44,139 nucleotides of DNA from Flavobacteriales bacterium (GTDB lineage: Bacteria; Bacteroidota; Bacteroidia; NS11-12g; UBA955): contig CANKVN010000006.1 in the NCBI GenBank assembly GCA_947487055.1, positions 1-44,139 of the forward strand. The letters are read 5' to 3'. The notes under the pieces are model-generated. The model was not told the origin of the DNA. It saw nothing but the letters and a program-made list of their open reading frames with translations, and did not search any database. The position numbers and the translations under genes were made by a program. How positions within the stretch are numbered: the stretch's first letter is position 1; every line of letters begins with the position of its first letter. Of this stretch, positions 7,936-16,246 are shown one piece after another.

Positions 7936-9202
7936 ATTGTTTGATTTTTCGATAGAGGGTGCGCTCAGATATGCCGAGGGCTTCTGCGGCTTTTTTTCTA
8001 CGGCCTTTATTTTTATCCAAAGCCTTACGGATCATTTCTATTTCTTTCTCCTCGAGGCTTAAATTGTCCTCTGTTGCAGGGTAGGATTCCGCTTCAATAT
8101 ACTCGTGCTCCACTTCCTGGTTCTCAGAAGGGTTGTGCTTGATGATAACAGGCGCATCAACAGTTGGCGGAATAGCCGTGTGTTTCATCGTATCTGCGGA
8201 AGGCGAGATTTGCAGGCCTGCAGCTGGATTGCTGCTGCTGCTAACAGGCGTGGGATTTACGGATGTTTGCGTCTGGGTGCCGTCCAGCAACCCGAAAACC
8301 ACTTTTTTAAGGTCGTTCACATCCCTGCGCAAATCCAGCAAAACCTTGTAAAAAATGTCACGCTCACTTAATCCGTCTCCGTAATTTTCCTGTTTTCCCA
8401 ACAGCATAGGCAAGCTGGGCTCCACTGGTGGTAAATATTTGGCTATGGTTTGGGCGGTTATGGTTCCGCCTTCTTCCAGCACGCAAATCTGTTCGGTAAC
8501 GTTTTTTAACTGGCGCACGTTGCCGGGCCAGGGATAATCGCAAATAAGGGTTTGTGCCTCCGGGGTTAAATCCAGGGCCTTGGTGCGGTGTGTTTCAGCA
8601 AAATCGCTCGAGAATTTGCGAAATAACAGGGCAATATCTTCTTTTCGCTCTGCAAGCTTTGGCACCCGAAGGGGCACAGTGGCAAGCCGATAGTAAAGGT
8701 CTTCCCTGAATTTGCCCTGCCTGGACCGTTCCAGCAAATCACGGTTGGTGGCACATACAACCCTCACATCGGTTTTCTGCACAGCACTGGAGCCCACTTT
8801 GATAAATTCTCCGTTTTCCAGAATGCGCAGCAGGCGCGCTTGCGTACCCAAAGGCAGTTCACCCACTTCATCCAGGAATATGGTTCCGCCATTGACGGTC
8901 TCGAAATAGCCCTTTCGCTTATCGGTAGCGCCGGTAAATGCCCCTTTTTCGTGTCCAAATAGTTCACTATCAATGGTGCCTTCAGGGATTGCTCCGCAGT
9001 TTACAGCAATGAATGGCGCATGCTTTCTGGCACTGAGTTGATGGATGATTTTGGAAAAACTCTCTTTACCCACGCCGCTGTCGCCCAAAATCAGCACATT
9101 CATGTCGGTTGGGGCAACCTTTATGGCGGTTTCCAGCGCATTGTTCAGCATAGGGCTGTTGCCCACAATACCAAAACGTTGCTTCACCTGAATCATTTCC
9201 AT
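7922..9202 (-). CDS. Sigma-54-dependent transcriptional activator, no receiver domain
   Basis: The 426-residue protein begins almost directly with the AAA+ domain: Walker A GDSGVGKE at 40-47, the sigma-54-contacting GAFTGA at 87-92, Walker B GGTIFLDEVGEL and the arginine-finger region FREDLYYRL. A low-complexity linker (about 270-370) leads to a Fis-type helix-turn-helix at the C-terminus, NKGRRKKAAEALGISERTLY. There is no N-terminal receiver, PAS or GAF domain, so activity is presumably controlled by other proteins or by expression. It should activate RpoN promoters elsewhere. It heads the operon with lptE, a TPR gene and secG. MIQVKQ (M at 9196) is an alternative start. Confidence 0.93.
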   Translation of the reverse strand: MEMIQVKQRFGIVGNSPMLNNALETAIKVAPTDMNVLILGDSGVGKESFSKIIHQLSARKHAPFIAVNCGAIPEGTIDSELFGHEKGAFTGATDKRKGYFETVNGGTIFLDEVGELPLGTQARLLRILENGEFIKVGSSAVQKTDVRVVCATNRDLLERSRQGKFREDLYYRLATVPLRVPKLAERKEDIALLFRKFSSDFAETHRTKALDLTPEAQTLICDYPWPGNVRQLKNVTEQICVLEEGGTITAQTIAKYLPPVEPSLPMLLGKQENYGDGLSERDIFYKVLLDLRRDVNDLKKVVFGLLDGTQTQTSVNPTPVSSSSNPAAGLQISPSADTMKHTAIPPTVDAPVIIKHNPSENQEVEHEYIEAESYPATEDNLSLEEKEIEMIRKALDKNKGRRKKAAEALGISERTLYRKIKQYELE

Positions 9203-9225
9203 AATAATCTGCTGCTACAGCTTTG

Positions 9226-9259
9226 CAAAGATAAGGTCTGTATGACAAAATGGCAGCAA
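9226..9259 (-). promoter_or_regulatory. Promoter of the sigma-54 activator-lptE-TPR-secG operon
   Basis: On the minus strand, TTG (plus CAA, 9257-9259), a 23-base spacer and TATCTTTG (plus CAAAGATA, 9226-9233) fit the Bacteroidota consensus. Spacing matches the hutU promoter exactly. The predicted leader is about 20 bases. Confidence 0.6.
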
Positions 9260-9315
9260 CTTTTATGAGATTGCAGGGCTAAATCAGCGAAATTTTCCTT
9301 AGTGCTGTGGTTGTA

Positions 9316-9325
9316 TTGTGCACAA
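9316..9325. promoter_or_regulatory. 10-base palindrome upstream of parC
   Basis: TTGTGCACAA is a perfect palindrome 44 bases before the parC ATG, in the 167-base gap between the divergent sigma-54 activator and parC genes. It could be a small operator. No TAnnTTTG box is seen for parC, and the site may be chance. The rest of this gap holds only the minus-strand promoter. Confidence 0.25.
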
Positions 9326-9369
9326 CTCTGATGGAAGCATAACCATTTTTTGCTTTTTTTCGCCCTTGC

Positions 9370-11988
9370 ATGTCAGAACAGGATCCGGAAGAAACATTGC
9401 CAGGCAATTTAGATGGCCATGAAGAGCAGGGCGAAGGCCAGCTGGGTTCGGTATTGCCCTTTAGTGCCCAGTACCGCAACTGGTTTCTGGATTATGCTTC
9501 CTATGTGATTCTTGAACGTGCCATTCCTGCGATGGAGGATGGCCTAAAGCCTGTTCAGCGTCGCATTTTACACGCCATGTATGAAATGGACGATGGTCGT
9601 TTCAACAAGGTTGCAAACATCATTGGCGCCACCATGGCTTATCATCCGCATGGAGATGCAGCCATCGGCGATGCTTTGGTGAATCTGGGGCAAAAAGACC
9701 TGCTGATCGATACCCAGGGTAACTGGGGCGATGTGAGGACAGGAGACAGTGCGGCCGCTCCGCGTTATATTGAAGCCCGTCTAAGCCAGTTCGCAAAAGA
9801 GGTTGCTTTCAACGAAAAAACCACAGAGTGGCAGCTGAGCTACGATGGTAGGAAACGAGAGCCAGTAACGCTCCCCATGAAGTTTCCACTGCTGCTGGCT
9901 CAGGGTGTAGAAGGTATTGCCGTAGGGTTGAGTACCAAAATACTGCCACACAACTTTATCGAGTTGTGCGAGGCAAGCATTGATATTCTCCGTGGTAAAA
10001 AGGTGAATATTTTCCCCGATTTCCCTACCGGTGGACAAGCCGATTTTAGCCAGTACAATGGTGGCAAAAAAGGCAGCAGGGTTCGCGTCAGGGCCAAAAT
10101 AGAAGTGGCCGATAAGTCCACCTTGCGCATCAAAGAAATTCCCTTTGGCACAACCACCGGTTCCCTTATTGATAGCATCATTAAGGCCAATGACAGTGGA
10201 AAGATAAAAATCAAACGTGTATTGGATAATACGGCCGCAAATGTGGATGTGGAAGTGCAACTTATGCCGGGTGTAAGCCCGGATCTCGCCATCAACGCTT
10301 TGTACGCTTTCACCGATTGCGAAACCAGCATTTCTCCACTGGCATGCATTATTGCAGATGAAAAGCCCCGTTTTCTTTCTGTGACCGAAATACTGGAGGA
10401 GTGCACCAGAAATACCCTGCACCTGCTCAAGCGAGAGCTGGAGATACAGCTTCATGAACTGGAGGAAAAATGGCACTTCAGCAGCCTCGAAAAAATATTT
10501 ATTGAGAACAGGATTTACCGCGATATCGAAGAGGCTGAGACCTGGGAAGCCGTAATTGCAGCGATAGACGAAGGGCTGGAGCCGTTTAAATCGCGCTTTC
10601 GTCGCACCATTACCGAGGAAGATATTGTTCGCCTAACCGAAATTAAAATTAAGCGCATATCCAAATTTGACAGCTTTAAGGCCGACGAATATATCCGCAA
10701 TTTGGAGGATGATATTGCCATGGTTAAACACCACTTGGATACCCTTGTGGATTATGCCGTTGAGTATTTTAAAAACCTCCTAAAAAAGTATGGAAAAGGG
10801 CGTGAACGCAAAACAGAAATTCGCACCTTCGATACCATCGAAGCCAATGTGGTTGCTGCAGCCAACGTAAAATTATATGCCAACCACAAGGAAGGCTTTG
10901 TGGGCACTTCGCTTAAAAAAGATACCTTCATCACAGAATGCAGCGATATCGATGATGTCATTGCATTCCGGAAGAATGGCAAATACATGATTTCCAAAGT
11001 GAGTGATAAGGGCTTTTACGGCAAGGACCTTATCCATATTGATATTTGGCGCAAAAACGATGAGCGAACCACCTACAATATCATTTATTGGGATGGTGAG
11101 GCAAAACGGGCTATGGTGAAGCGTTTCAACGCCACTGGCCTCATCCGCGACAAGGAATATGATGTTACAGGAGGTGCTTCTGGCAGTGAAGTGCTTTATT
11201 TTAGTGCTAATCCCAATGGGGAAGCAGAACGTGTTACGGTGTTTTTGAGCAGCATTGCGAATGCGCGCATCAAACACTTTGATTACGATTTTGCCCAATT
11301 GGCCATCAAGGGTAAAACAGCACAGGGGAACCTGCTCACCCGCTATCCTGTGCGCCGTGTGGATTTAAAAGAAAAAGGGGTTAGTACACTTGGCGGTGTT
11401 AAAATATGGTTCGATGAAATGACAGGACGGTTAAGCGGTGAGGCCCGTGGCCGGTTTCTGGGAGAATTTGATGGTGAAGATCGCGTGCTGATTATTTACA
11501 ACGATGGCTCCTATGAATTAACCAATTACGAACTCATTAACCGTTATGAACCCGAACAGGTTTACCTGATCCAGAAATTCTACCCCTCTCAGGTTATTGC
11601 AGCCATTTATATGGATGGAAAAACCAAAAACTACTTCGTTAAGCGTTTCCTCATAGAAACCACCACGCTTAGCAAGAAGTTTCCATTTATCTCGGAAGAA
11701 AAAGGTTCGCAAATGCTATGCGCCACAACCGGCGAAAAAGGCCTGGTAAAGGTGGTTACCGAAAATAAAAAGGGCGAAAAAGAAGAGTGGAGCCTGCAGT
11801 TGGATACCTTCATGGAAGTGAGGGGCTGGAAAACACTGGGACAAAAGCTCACCGCAGATAAGGTGAAGAAAGTGACGTTGGAAACGCCCAGAATTGGCAA
11901 TCCACCTGTTGTGCATTCTCCAAATGTAGTAGATCAGTTTGCCGATGAACAGGGTACAGGCGATGAGCCACAACTCAATTTACTTTGA
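9370..11988 (+). CDS. parC: DNA topoisomerase IV subunit A (GyrA/ParC family)
   Basis: The 872-residue protein is the DNA-cleaving subunit of a type IIA topoisomerase. The winged-helix breakage-reunion domain starts at about residue 35 (YRNWFLDYASYVILERAIP). It includes GLKPVQRRILHAM, the quinolone-determining region (YHPHGDAAIGDAL) and the catalytic tyrosine Y133 in AAPRYIEARL. The C-terminal half is a divergent beta-pinwheel without the GyrA-box, which together with the short pre-domain N-terminus points to the Bacteroidota ParC type rather than GyrA. The partner parE is not adjacent; upstream is the divergent sigma-54 activator. The next gene starts about 30 bases downstream. Confidence 0.9.
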   Translation: MSEQDPEETLPGNLDGHEEQGEGQLGSVLPFSAQYRNWFLDYASYVILERAIPAMEDGLKPVQRRILHAMYEMDDGRFNKVANIIGATMAYHPHGDAAIGDALVNLGQKDLLIDTQGNWGDVRTGDSAAAPRYIEARLSQFAKEVAFNEKTTEWQLSYDGRKREPVTLPMKFPLLLAQGVEGIAVGLSTKILPHNFIELCEASIDILRGKKVNIFPDFPTGGQADFSQYNGGKKGSRVRVRAKIEVADKSTLRIKEIPFGTTTGSLIDSIIKANDSGKIKIKRVLDNTAANVDVEVQLMPGVSPDLAINALYAFTDCETSISPLACIIADEKPRFLSVTEILEECTRNTLHLLKRELEIQLHELEEKWHFSSLEKIFIENRIYRDIEEAETWEAVIAAIDEGLEPFKSRFRRTITEEDIVRLTEIKIKRISKFDSFKADEYIRNLEDDIAMVKHHLDTLVDYAVEYFKNLLKKYGKGRERKTEIRTFDTIEANVVAAANVKLYANHKEGFVGTSLKKDTFITECSDIDDVIAFRKNGKYMISKVSDKGFYGKDLIHIDIWRKNDERTTYNIIYWDGEAKRAMVKRFNATGLIRDKEYDVTGGASGSEVLYFSANPNGEAERVTVFLSSIANARIKHFDYDFAQLAIKGKTAQGNLLTRYPVRRVDLKEKGVSTLGGVKIWFDEMTGRLSGEARGRFLGEFDGEDRVLIIYNDGSYELTNYELINRYEPEQVYLIQKFYPSQVIAAIYMDGKTKNYFVKRFLIETTTLSKKFPFISEEKGSQMLCATTGEKGLVKVVTENKKGEKEEWSLQLDTFMEVRGWKTLGQKLTADKVKKVTLETPRIGNPPVVHSPNVVDQFADEQGTGDEPQLNLL

Positions 11989-12020
11989 TTTTTACCCCAA
12001 AAAGCGTATATTGTAGTAAA

Positions 12021-12989
12021 ATGTATTTCTTGCGTTTTTTGCTGTTGATGGCCACTTTGGTAGCAGCCAACCGGGCTTCTGCATGGGGTTTTTTGGGTCA
12101 CAGGCTCATCAACAACCGCGCGGTTTTTGCCTTGCCTCCAGAAATGTTTGGGTTCTACAAAAAACACATCGATTACATAACCCAGCACAGTGTGGACCCG
12201 GACAGCCGTCGGTACCTCATGGCAGACGAAGCTTGTCGCCATTACCTGGATTGCGACCGATACGAAAAGTCCGCTCCGCTGGATACAATTCCGCATCGCT
12301 GGCACGAAGCCGTTGAAAAATACTCCGAGGATACCTTGCTGAGCCATGGAATCGTTCCCTGGCATTGCTTGTCTATGCTTAGCAGGCTTACCAAGGCTTT
12401 TGAGGAACGAAACCTCCAGAAGATATTGAAGATAAGCGCTGATATAGGCCACTACATTGCAGATGCACACGTGCCATTGCACAGCAGCCGCAATTATAAT
12501 GGTCAGCTTACCGGTCAGGAAGGCATTCATGCCCTTTGGGAAAGCCGTATACCACAATTGCTCTCCGATAGTTTCGACCTCTACACAGGTTCTGCAGTTT
12601 ACCTGTTTAAGCCCTCTGATTATATCTGGGGAACCATGGGGCGCAGCTACATGCTGGTAGATTCGGTGTTGAAACTGGAGCGAAATGCCAGTGCAATGCA
12701 CCCTGAAAACAAATACAGTTTCGAAACCCGCGGTGCGCAAACACTGGAGGTATATTCGCTCCCATTTTGCCTGGATTATAACCAAATGATGGAAAATATG
12801 GCAGAAAGGCGCATGCGCCAGGCTATTTTTTCTGTAGCCTCATTCTGGTATACCGCCTGGGTAAATGCAGGGCAACCCGATTTGGATAAGCTTATGGGAA
12901 CTGCTGTCCAGGATGAAGAAGAACTGGAAGCGGAAAAAGCCAGGCAATCAGGCAAAATGAAAGGCCGTGAGGAACACGGAAAGGATTAG
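12021..12989 (+). CDS. Secreted zinc enzyme, S1/P1 nuclease or phospholipase C-like
   Basis: ATG 12021 gives a 322-residue precursor with a classic signal peptide ending ANRASA. An earlier TTG at 11985 would overlap parC. The mature protein then begins WGFLGHR: a free N-terminal tryptophan and a histidine at position 6, which in this family bind zinc through the Trp amino group and the His side chain. Further candidate ligands are in HRWHE (residues 92-96), ADIGHYIADAHVPLH and GIHALWES. These are the hallmark clusters of the S1/P1 nuclease and zinc-dependent phospholipase C superfamily. The enzyme acts outside the inner membrane on nucleic acids or phospholipids; which is not decidable here. 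The charged tail after residue 290 is unusual. The stop codon overlaps that of the convergent LOG gene. Confidence 0.88.
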   Translation: MYFLRFLLLMATLVAANRASAWGFLGHRLINNRAVFALPPEMFGFYKKHIDYITQHSVDPDSRRYLMADEACRHYLDCDRYEKSAPLDTIPHRWHEAVEKYSEDTLLSHGIVPWHCLSMLSRLTKAFEERNLQKILKISADIGHYIADAHVPLHSSRNYNGQLTGQEGIHALWESRIPQLLSDSFDLYTGSAVYLFKPSDYIWGTMGRSYMLVDSVLKLERNASAMHPENKYSFETRGAQTLEVYSLPFCLDYNQMMENMAERRMRQAIFSVASFWYTAWVNAGQPDLDKLMGTAVQDEEELEAEKARQSGKMKGREEHGKD

Positions 12990-13711
12990 AAATTCGGCTT
13001 CAGCGAATATTTGCTGTAAAACTCCATTATTTCGGTAACCGCTTCATCGGCCGTATCCACAAGTTTGAATAGGTTTAGGTCGCTTTCGCCAATGTATGCG
13101 TGGTTTTCCAGAAGGGAATTCTGAATGAAATCCATCAATGGGGCCCAGAAACTTTTATCAACCAGCACAATGGGGAATTGAGCACGCTTGTCTGTTTGCA
13201 CCAGGGTAAGGGCTTCAAACAATTCGTCCAGGGTGCCAAATCCACCGGGCAAAACCACGAATCCTTGGGCGTATTTCACAAACATCACCTTGCGCACAAA
13301 GAAATAATCGAAGTTCAATTCTTTATCCCTGTCCTGGTATGGGTTTGGATCTTGTTCAAATGGAAGGTTGATGTTCAGCCCTACGCTTGGTCCACCGCCG
13401 GCTTTAGCGCCTTTGTTAGCAGCTTCCATAATGCCCGGTCCGCCACCTGTAATGATTCCCAGGCCAGCCTCTGAGAGCTTTTGGGCAATTTCTTCGGCTA
13501 GTTTATAGTGTGGGTGATCTTTTTGCGTACGTGCCGATCCAAAGATGGAAACACAGGGCCCAATGCGGGCAAGTGCCTGATATCCATCCACAAATTCAGC
13601 CATTATTTTAAAAATACTCCAGCTCATGGTGCTGGCTACTTCCGGCCAGCGTTTATTGGAAAATGCGCGCTTAATCCTGCGCTCTTGTTCGGGTGTTAGT
13701 TTTTGTGTCAT
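12986..13711 (-). CDS. LOG family protein (putative nucleotide phosphoribohydrolase)
   Basis: The 241-residue protein has the Rossmann-like LOG fold with both diagnostic motifs: GGGPGIMEAANKGA and PGGFGTLDELFEALT. This is the PGGxGTxxE motif of the catalytic and nucleotide-binding site. Family members cleave AMP-type nucleotides (cytokinin riboside 5'-monophosphate phosphoribohydrolase in plants and some bacteria) and were formerly misnamed lysine decarboxylases. It is cytoplasmic, with no signal. It is the last gene of the minus-strand run mutY-ssb-gldE-gldD-OmpA, 18 bases behind the OmpA-family gene. Its stop codon shares the bases TTAG (12986-12989) with the convergent S1/P1-like gene, leaving no room for a terminator hairpin. 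Confidence 0.9.
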   Translation of the reverse strand: MTQKLTPEQERRIKRAFSNKRWPEVASTMSWSIFKIMAEFVDGYQALARIGPCVSIFGSARTQKDHPHYKLAEEIAQKLSEAGLGIITGGGPGIMEAANKGAKAGGGPSVGLNINLPFEQDPNPYQDRDKELNFDYFFVRKVMFVKYAQGFVVLPGGFGTLDELFEALTLVQTDKRAQFPIVLVDKSFWAPLMDFIQNSLLENHAYIGESDLNLFKLVDTADEAVTEIMEFYSKYSLKPNF

Positions 13712-13729
13712 ATCTGTTTATAATTTAGG

Positions 13730-15625
13730 TTAAAGTCCTGTTACTGTTAGTTCAATTCGCCTGTTTTTTGCCCTGCCTGCATCCGTATCGTTCGTTGCCA
13801 CAGGAAGTTTGTCCCCAAAGCCTTTGGTGCTGATCCTAATTTCGGGAATGCCATATTTGATTAAATATTGCTTCACAGACAATGCCCTGTTTTGGCTTAA
13901 GGTAAGGTTGTGGGATTCGCTGCCTTGGTTGTCTGTATGCCCGGAAATCTCCACCTTCATGGCAGGGTTGTTCTTCATAAGCTGGGTAAGCTTATCCAGT
14001 TCAGGAGTGCTTTCAGGCCGCAATGCATATTTATCCGTTTCGAAGAAAATATTATTCAATACCACACGCTCATTCAATTTGATGGGTTTTAAAAACGCCG
14101 TAACCAAGAATGGAGAATCGATGCTTGCCGGTGTAGGAGTTACATTGGCCGAATAAAAGAGGTAGCCGTTTCTGTATACGTTGAGGGCATAACTCCCATG
14201 GGTTTCCAGCGTGGTGAAAAATTGTTGTGCAGAATCCAGCAACACCGTCTTTTTCGATTCCAGGTTGATGAGTTCAATGCGGCCGGTGATGGCCAGTTTG
14301 GTTTCTGCATCTAGGATGTTTCCTTTAACGTAGGTTACGGGCAACGGTTTTTTGCCTTCTCCCAGTTTCAGGCTGTAAATATCCAGGCTGCCATAACCAC
14401 CGGACCGCGAGCTTGCTATGTATGCCAGTTCTCCACGAAAATCCACATAAAAACCAGCCTCATCAGCTTCTGTATTGATGCCTTTTCCCATGTTTTCCGG
14501 GTTTGTCCACTGGCCGTTTGCCAGCCATTGGCTCCTGAATATGTCATGCATTCCATAACCGGTATGCCCTGAACTGGAGAAGTAAAGTGTTTTGTTGTCG
14601 TAGTGAAGGTAAGGGGCTTCTTCATCTTCCGGAGTGTTTACGGTATTTCCGAGATTTTCTGGGCTGCTCCAGCCGGCTTTAGTCCATCGGGTAATCCACA
14701 AATCCTTGCCACCAAATCCACCAGGTCTGGAACTGGAAAAAATCAGTGTTTTGCCGTCTGCGCTAATGGCTGGTTGTGCATCCCATGATACCCCGTTCAC
14801 TTTTTCTCCGAGGTTGAACCGCTGACTCCAGTTGTTGCCATTCAGATAGCTGTAAAAAATATCGCAACTGCCAAATCCGTCCTGGTTACACACGCTAAAA
14901 AATATAAACCGCCCGTCAGCACTGATGGATGTGTAGCCTTCGTTATTGCTGGTGTTAATTCTGCCGGGAAGCGGACGCGCTGCAAGCCAGTCATTTTCGG
15001 ACTTTTCGCTGATGTAAAAATCTTCTTGCCCCTGCACCAAACGTGTGAAAATGAGGGTTGTTCCGTCAACCGTCATACCCGGCCAGTACTCGTTGTTGGC
15101 AGAATTTACTCCGGGTCCGAGGTTGCGTATATCCAGGTCTTCAATGCGTTGTTTGTCTTCCTGCGCCAGCTTGCAGCTTTCAGCCAGCTTTTCTGCTGCA
15201 ACAACATTCCTTTTGCTCGCAGCATCTTTTTTCGGGTCGAATTCAGGCATTGAAGGCAGGTTGTTAAACCGTGCAAGCCAGGTCAGTGCTTCGGCGTACC
15301 GGCCCTGCCTGAAGCAATATCGGGCGTAGAAATAACAATGGTTTTGAAATAGCGGCTCGTAGCGCACACAAGCCTGGTATGATTTGCTGGCCAGGGCAGT
15401 GTCTTTCTTGATTTCGGCAATTTCTGCCTGTAAAGACCATGCGCTGCCGAATCCAGGATCTGCTTTTAAGGACTTTTTAAGCATTTGTAGCGCCTCGTCA
15501 TTGTTTCCTGTGCCATAGGCTTTCAGGGCAGCCATGAAGTGATTCTCAGCAGCTTTTCGGTTGCCTTTTTGTGCAATTGCACAGGAGCTCATCAATAATA
15601 AACCAATATAAAGCGCGTATTTCAT
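13730..15625 (-). CDS. PorE-like envelope protein: TPR, PD40 propeller, CRD and OmpA domains
   Basis: The 631-residue precursor has an N-terminal signal with a lipobox-like LLMSSC (Cys 15). Domains follow in order: a TPR region (about 25-130); a beta-propeller of PD40/WD40-like repeats (about 175-410) with repeated DGTTLIFTR-, DGRFIFFSV- and DGKTLIFSSSRPGGFGGKD-type motifs; a carboxypeptidase-regulatory-like domain (about 430-505, VKGNILDAETKLAITGRI); and a C-terminal OmpA-like peptidoglycan-binding domain (NIFFETDKYALRPES, GHTDNQGS, LSQNRALSV, NRRIEL). This order equals that published for PorE (PG1058) of the type IX secretion system, which anchors the machine to peptidoglycan. Its position behind gldE and gldD supports that. 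Many OmpA paralogues with this layout occur in Bacteroidota, so orthology is inferred. Confidence 0.88.
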   Translation of the reverse strand: MKYALYIGLLLMSSCAIAQKGNRKAAENHFMAALKAYGTGNNDEALQMLKKSLKADPGFGSAWSLQAEIAEIKKDTALASKSYQACVRYEPLFQNHCYFYARYCFRQGRYAEALTWLARFNNLPSMPEFDPKKDAASKRNVVAAEKLAESCKLAQEDKQRIEDLDIRNLGPGVNSANNEYWPGMTVDGTTLIFTRLVQGQEDFYISEKSENDWLAARPLPGRINTSNNEGYTSISADGRFIFFSVCNQDGFGSCDIFYSYLNGNNWSQRFNLGEKVNGVSWDAQPAISADGKTLIFSSSRPGGFGGKDLWITRWTKAGWSSPENLGNTVNTPEDEEAPYLHYDNKTLYFSSSGHTGYGMHDIFRSQWLANGQWTNPENMGKGINTEADEAGFYVDFRGELAYIASSRSGGYGSLDIYSLKLGEGKKPLPVTYVKGNILDAETKLAITGRIELINLESKKTVLLDSAQQFFTTLETHGSYALNVYRNGYLFYSANVTPTPASIDSPFLVTAFLKPIKLNERVVLNNIFFETDKYALRPESTPELDKLTQLMKNNPAMKVEISGHTDNQGSESHNLTLSQNRALSVKQYLIKYGIPEIRISTKGFGDKLPVATNDTDAGRAKNRRIELTVTGL

Positions 15626-15658
15626 TGCAATGTTAATTAATCAAATTCAATACCATTT

Positions 15659-16246
15659 TTAGCGCCAGCTAAAGGTATTGATGAGGTGTCTTATGTCGTC
15701 CTTCATCCTGTTGAATACAGGCGCTGTAGAATCAAGCGAGGTTTGGCTGTTGAAATACAGTGCCCCGCGCACAAAATGTTTTGTGCTGTCGGTGAGGTAG
15801 AAATTGAGGTTTGTGGCGGTATTGCCTTCTATTTCAAACAACATTCCACGCACACCTGCAGAAGGGGCGAGGGGCTCTTCTGCAATGTCTTCTGCCCGTT
15901 GTATATGCTTGTTTACCAGTTTTCGGGTGTCGTTCATCAAAGAATCAAACTGATTCCAGTTTTGAAAACGGTGGTAGGTAAGGTGCAACGTGGCGTTGAA
16001 TGGTCTAAAGTTTAAATTATACCAATTGGGTTTTCTGGTATAAATGCCCATGCTGTCTTTTTCCATGGCTGAATAAACCGGTATCTCGCATTTATAGGGG
16101 ATTTCAGCCGAATCAAACAGACGGTATGCCATTGCGGGCAAATCCATTCTTGGGTATGCGCGTGGCTTGGGCACATAATCGTTCCCTGATGAGCAGGCAT
16201 AGATTAGCACGGCAATTACAGCGGCTTTACTGAGGGTTTTCAGCAT
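15659..16246 (-). CDS. gldD: Gliding motility lipoprotein GldD
   Basis: The 195-residue product has a lipoprotein signal with the cysteine at residue 18 (VLIYACSS). Directly after it comes the GldD signature YVPKPRAYPRMDLP. Then comes a conserved body with NWYNLNFRPFNATLHLTYH and an acyl-like C-terminal segment ending TFSWR. GldD is needed for gliding and T9SS function in Flavobacterium johnsoniae and is conserved across Bacteroidota, including non-gliding ones; its biochemical role is unknown. The start overlaps the end of gldE by 20 bases, as in other members of the phylum. Confidence 0.93.
   Translation of the reverse strand: MLKTLSKAAVIAVLIYACSSGNDYVPKPRAYPRMDLPAMAYRLFDSAEIPYKCEIPVYSAMEKDSMGIYTRKPNWYNLNFRPFNATLHLTYHRFQNWNQFDSLMNDTRKLVNKHIQRAEDIAEEPLAPSAGVRGMLFEIEGNTATNLNFYLTDSTKHFVRGALYFNSQTSLDSTAPVFNRMKDDIRHLINTFSWR

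Noticed and set aside
11934-12785. A 283-codon minus-strand open frame opposite the S1/P1-like gene
   Set aside because: The plus strand carries a signal peptide and the zinc motifs; the minus product has none.
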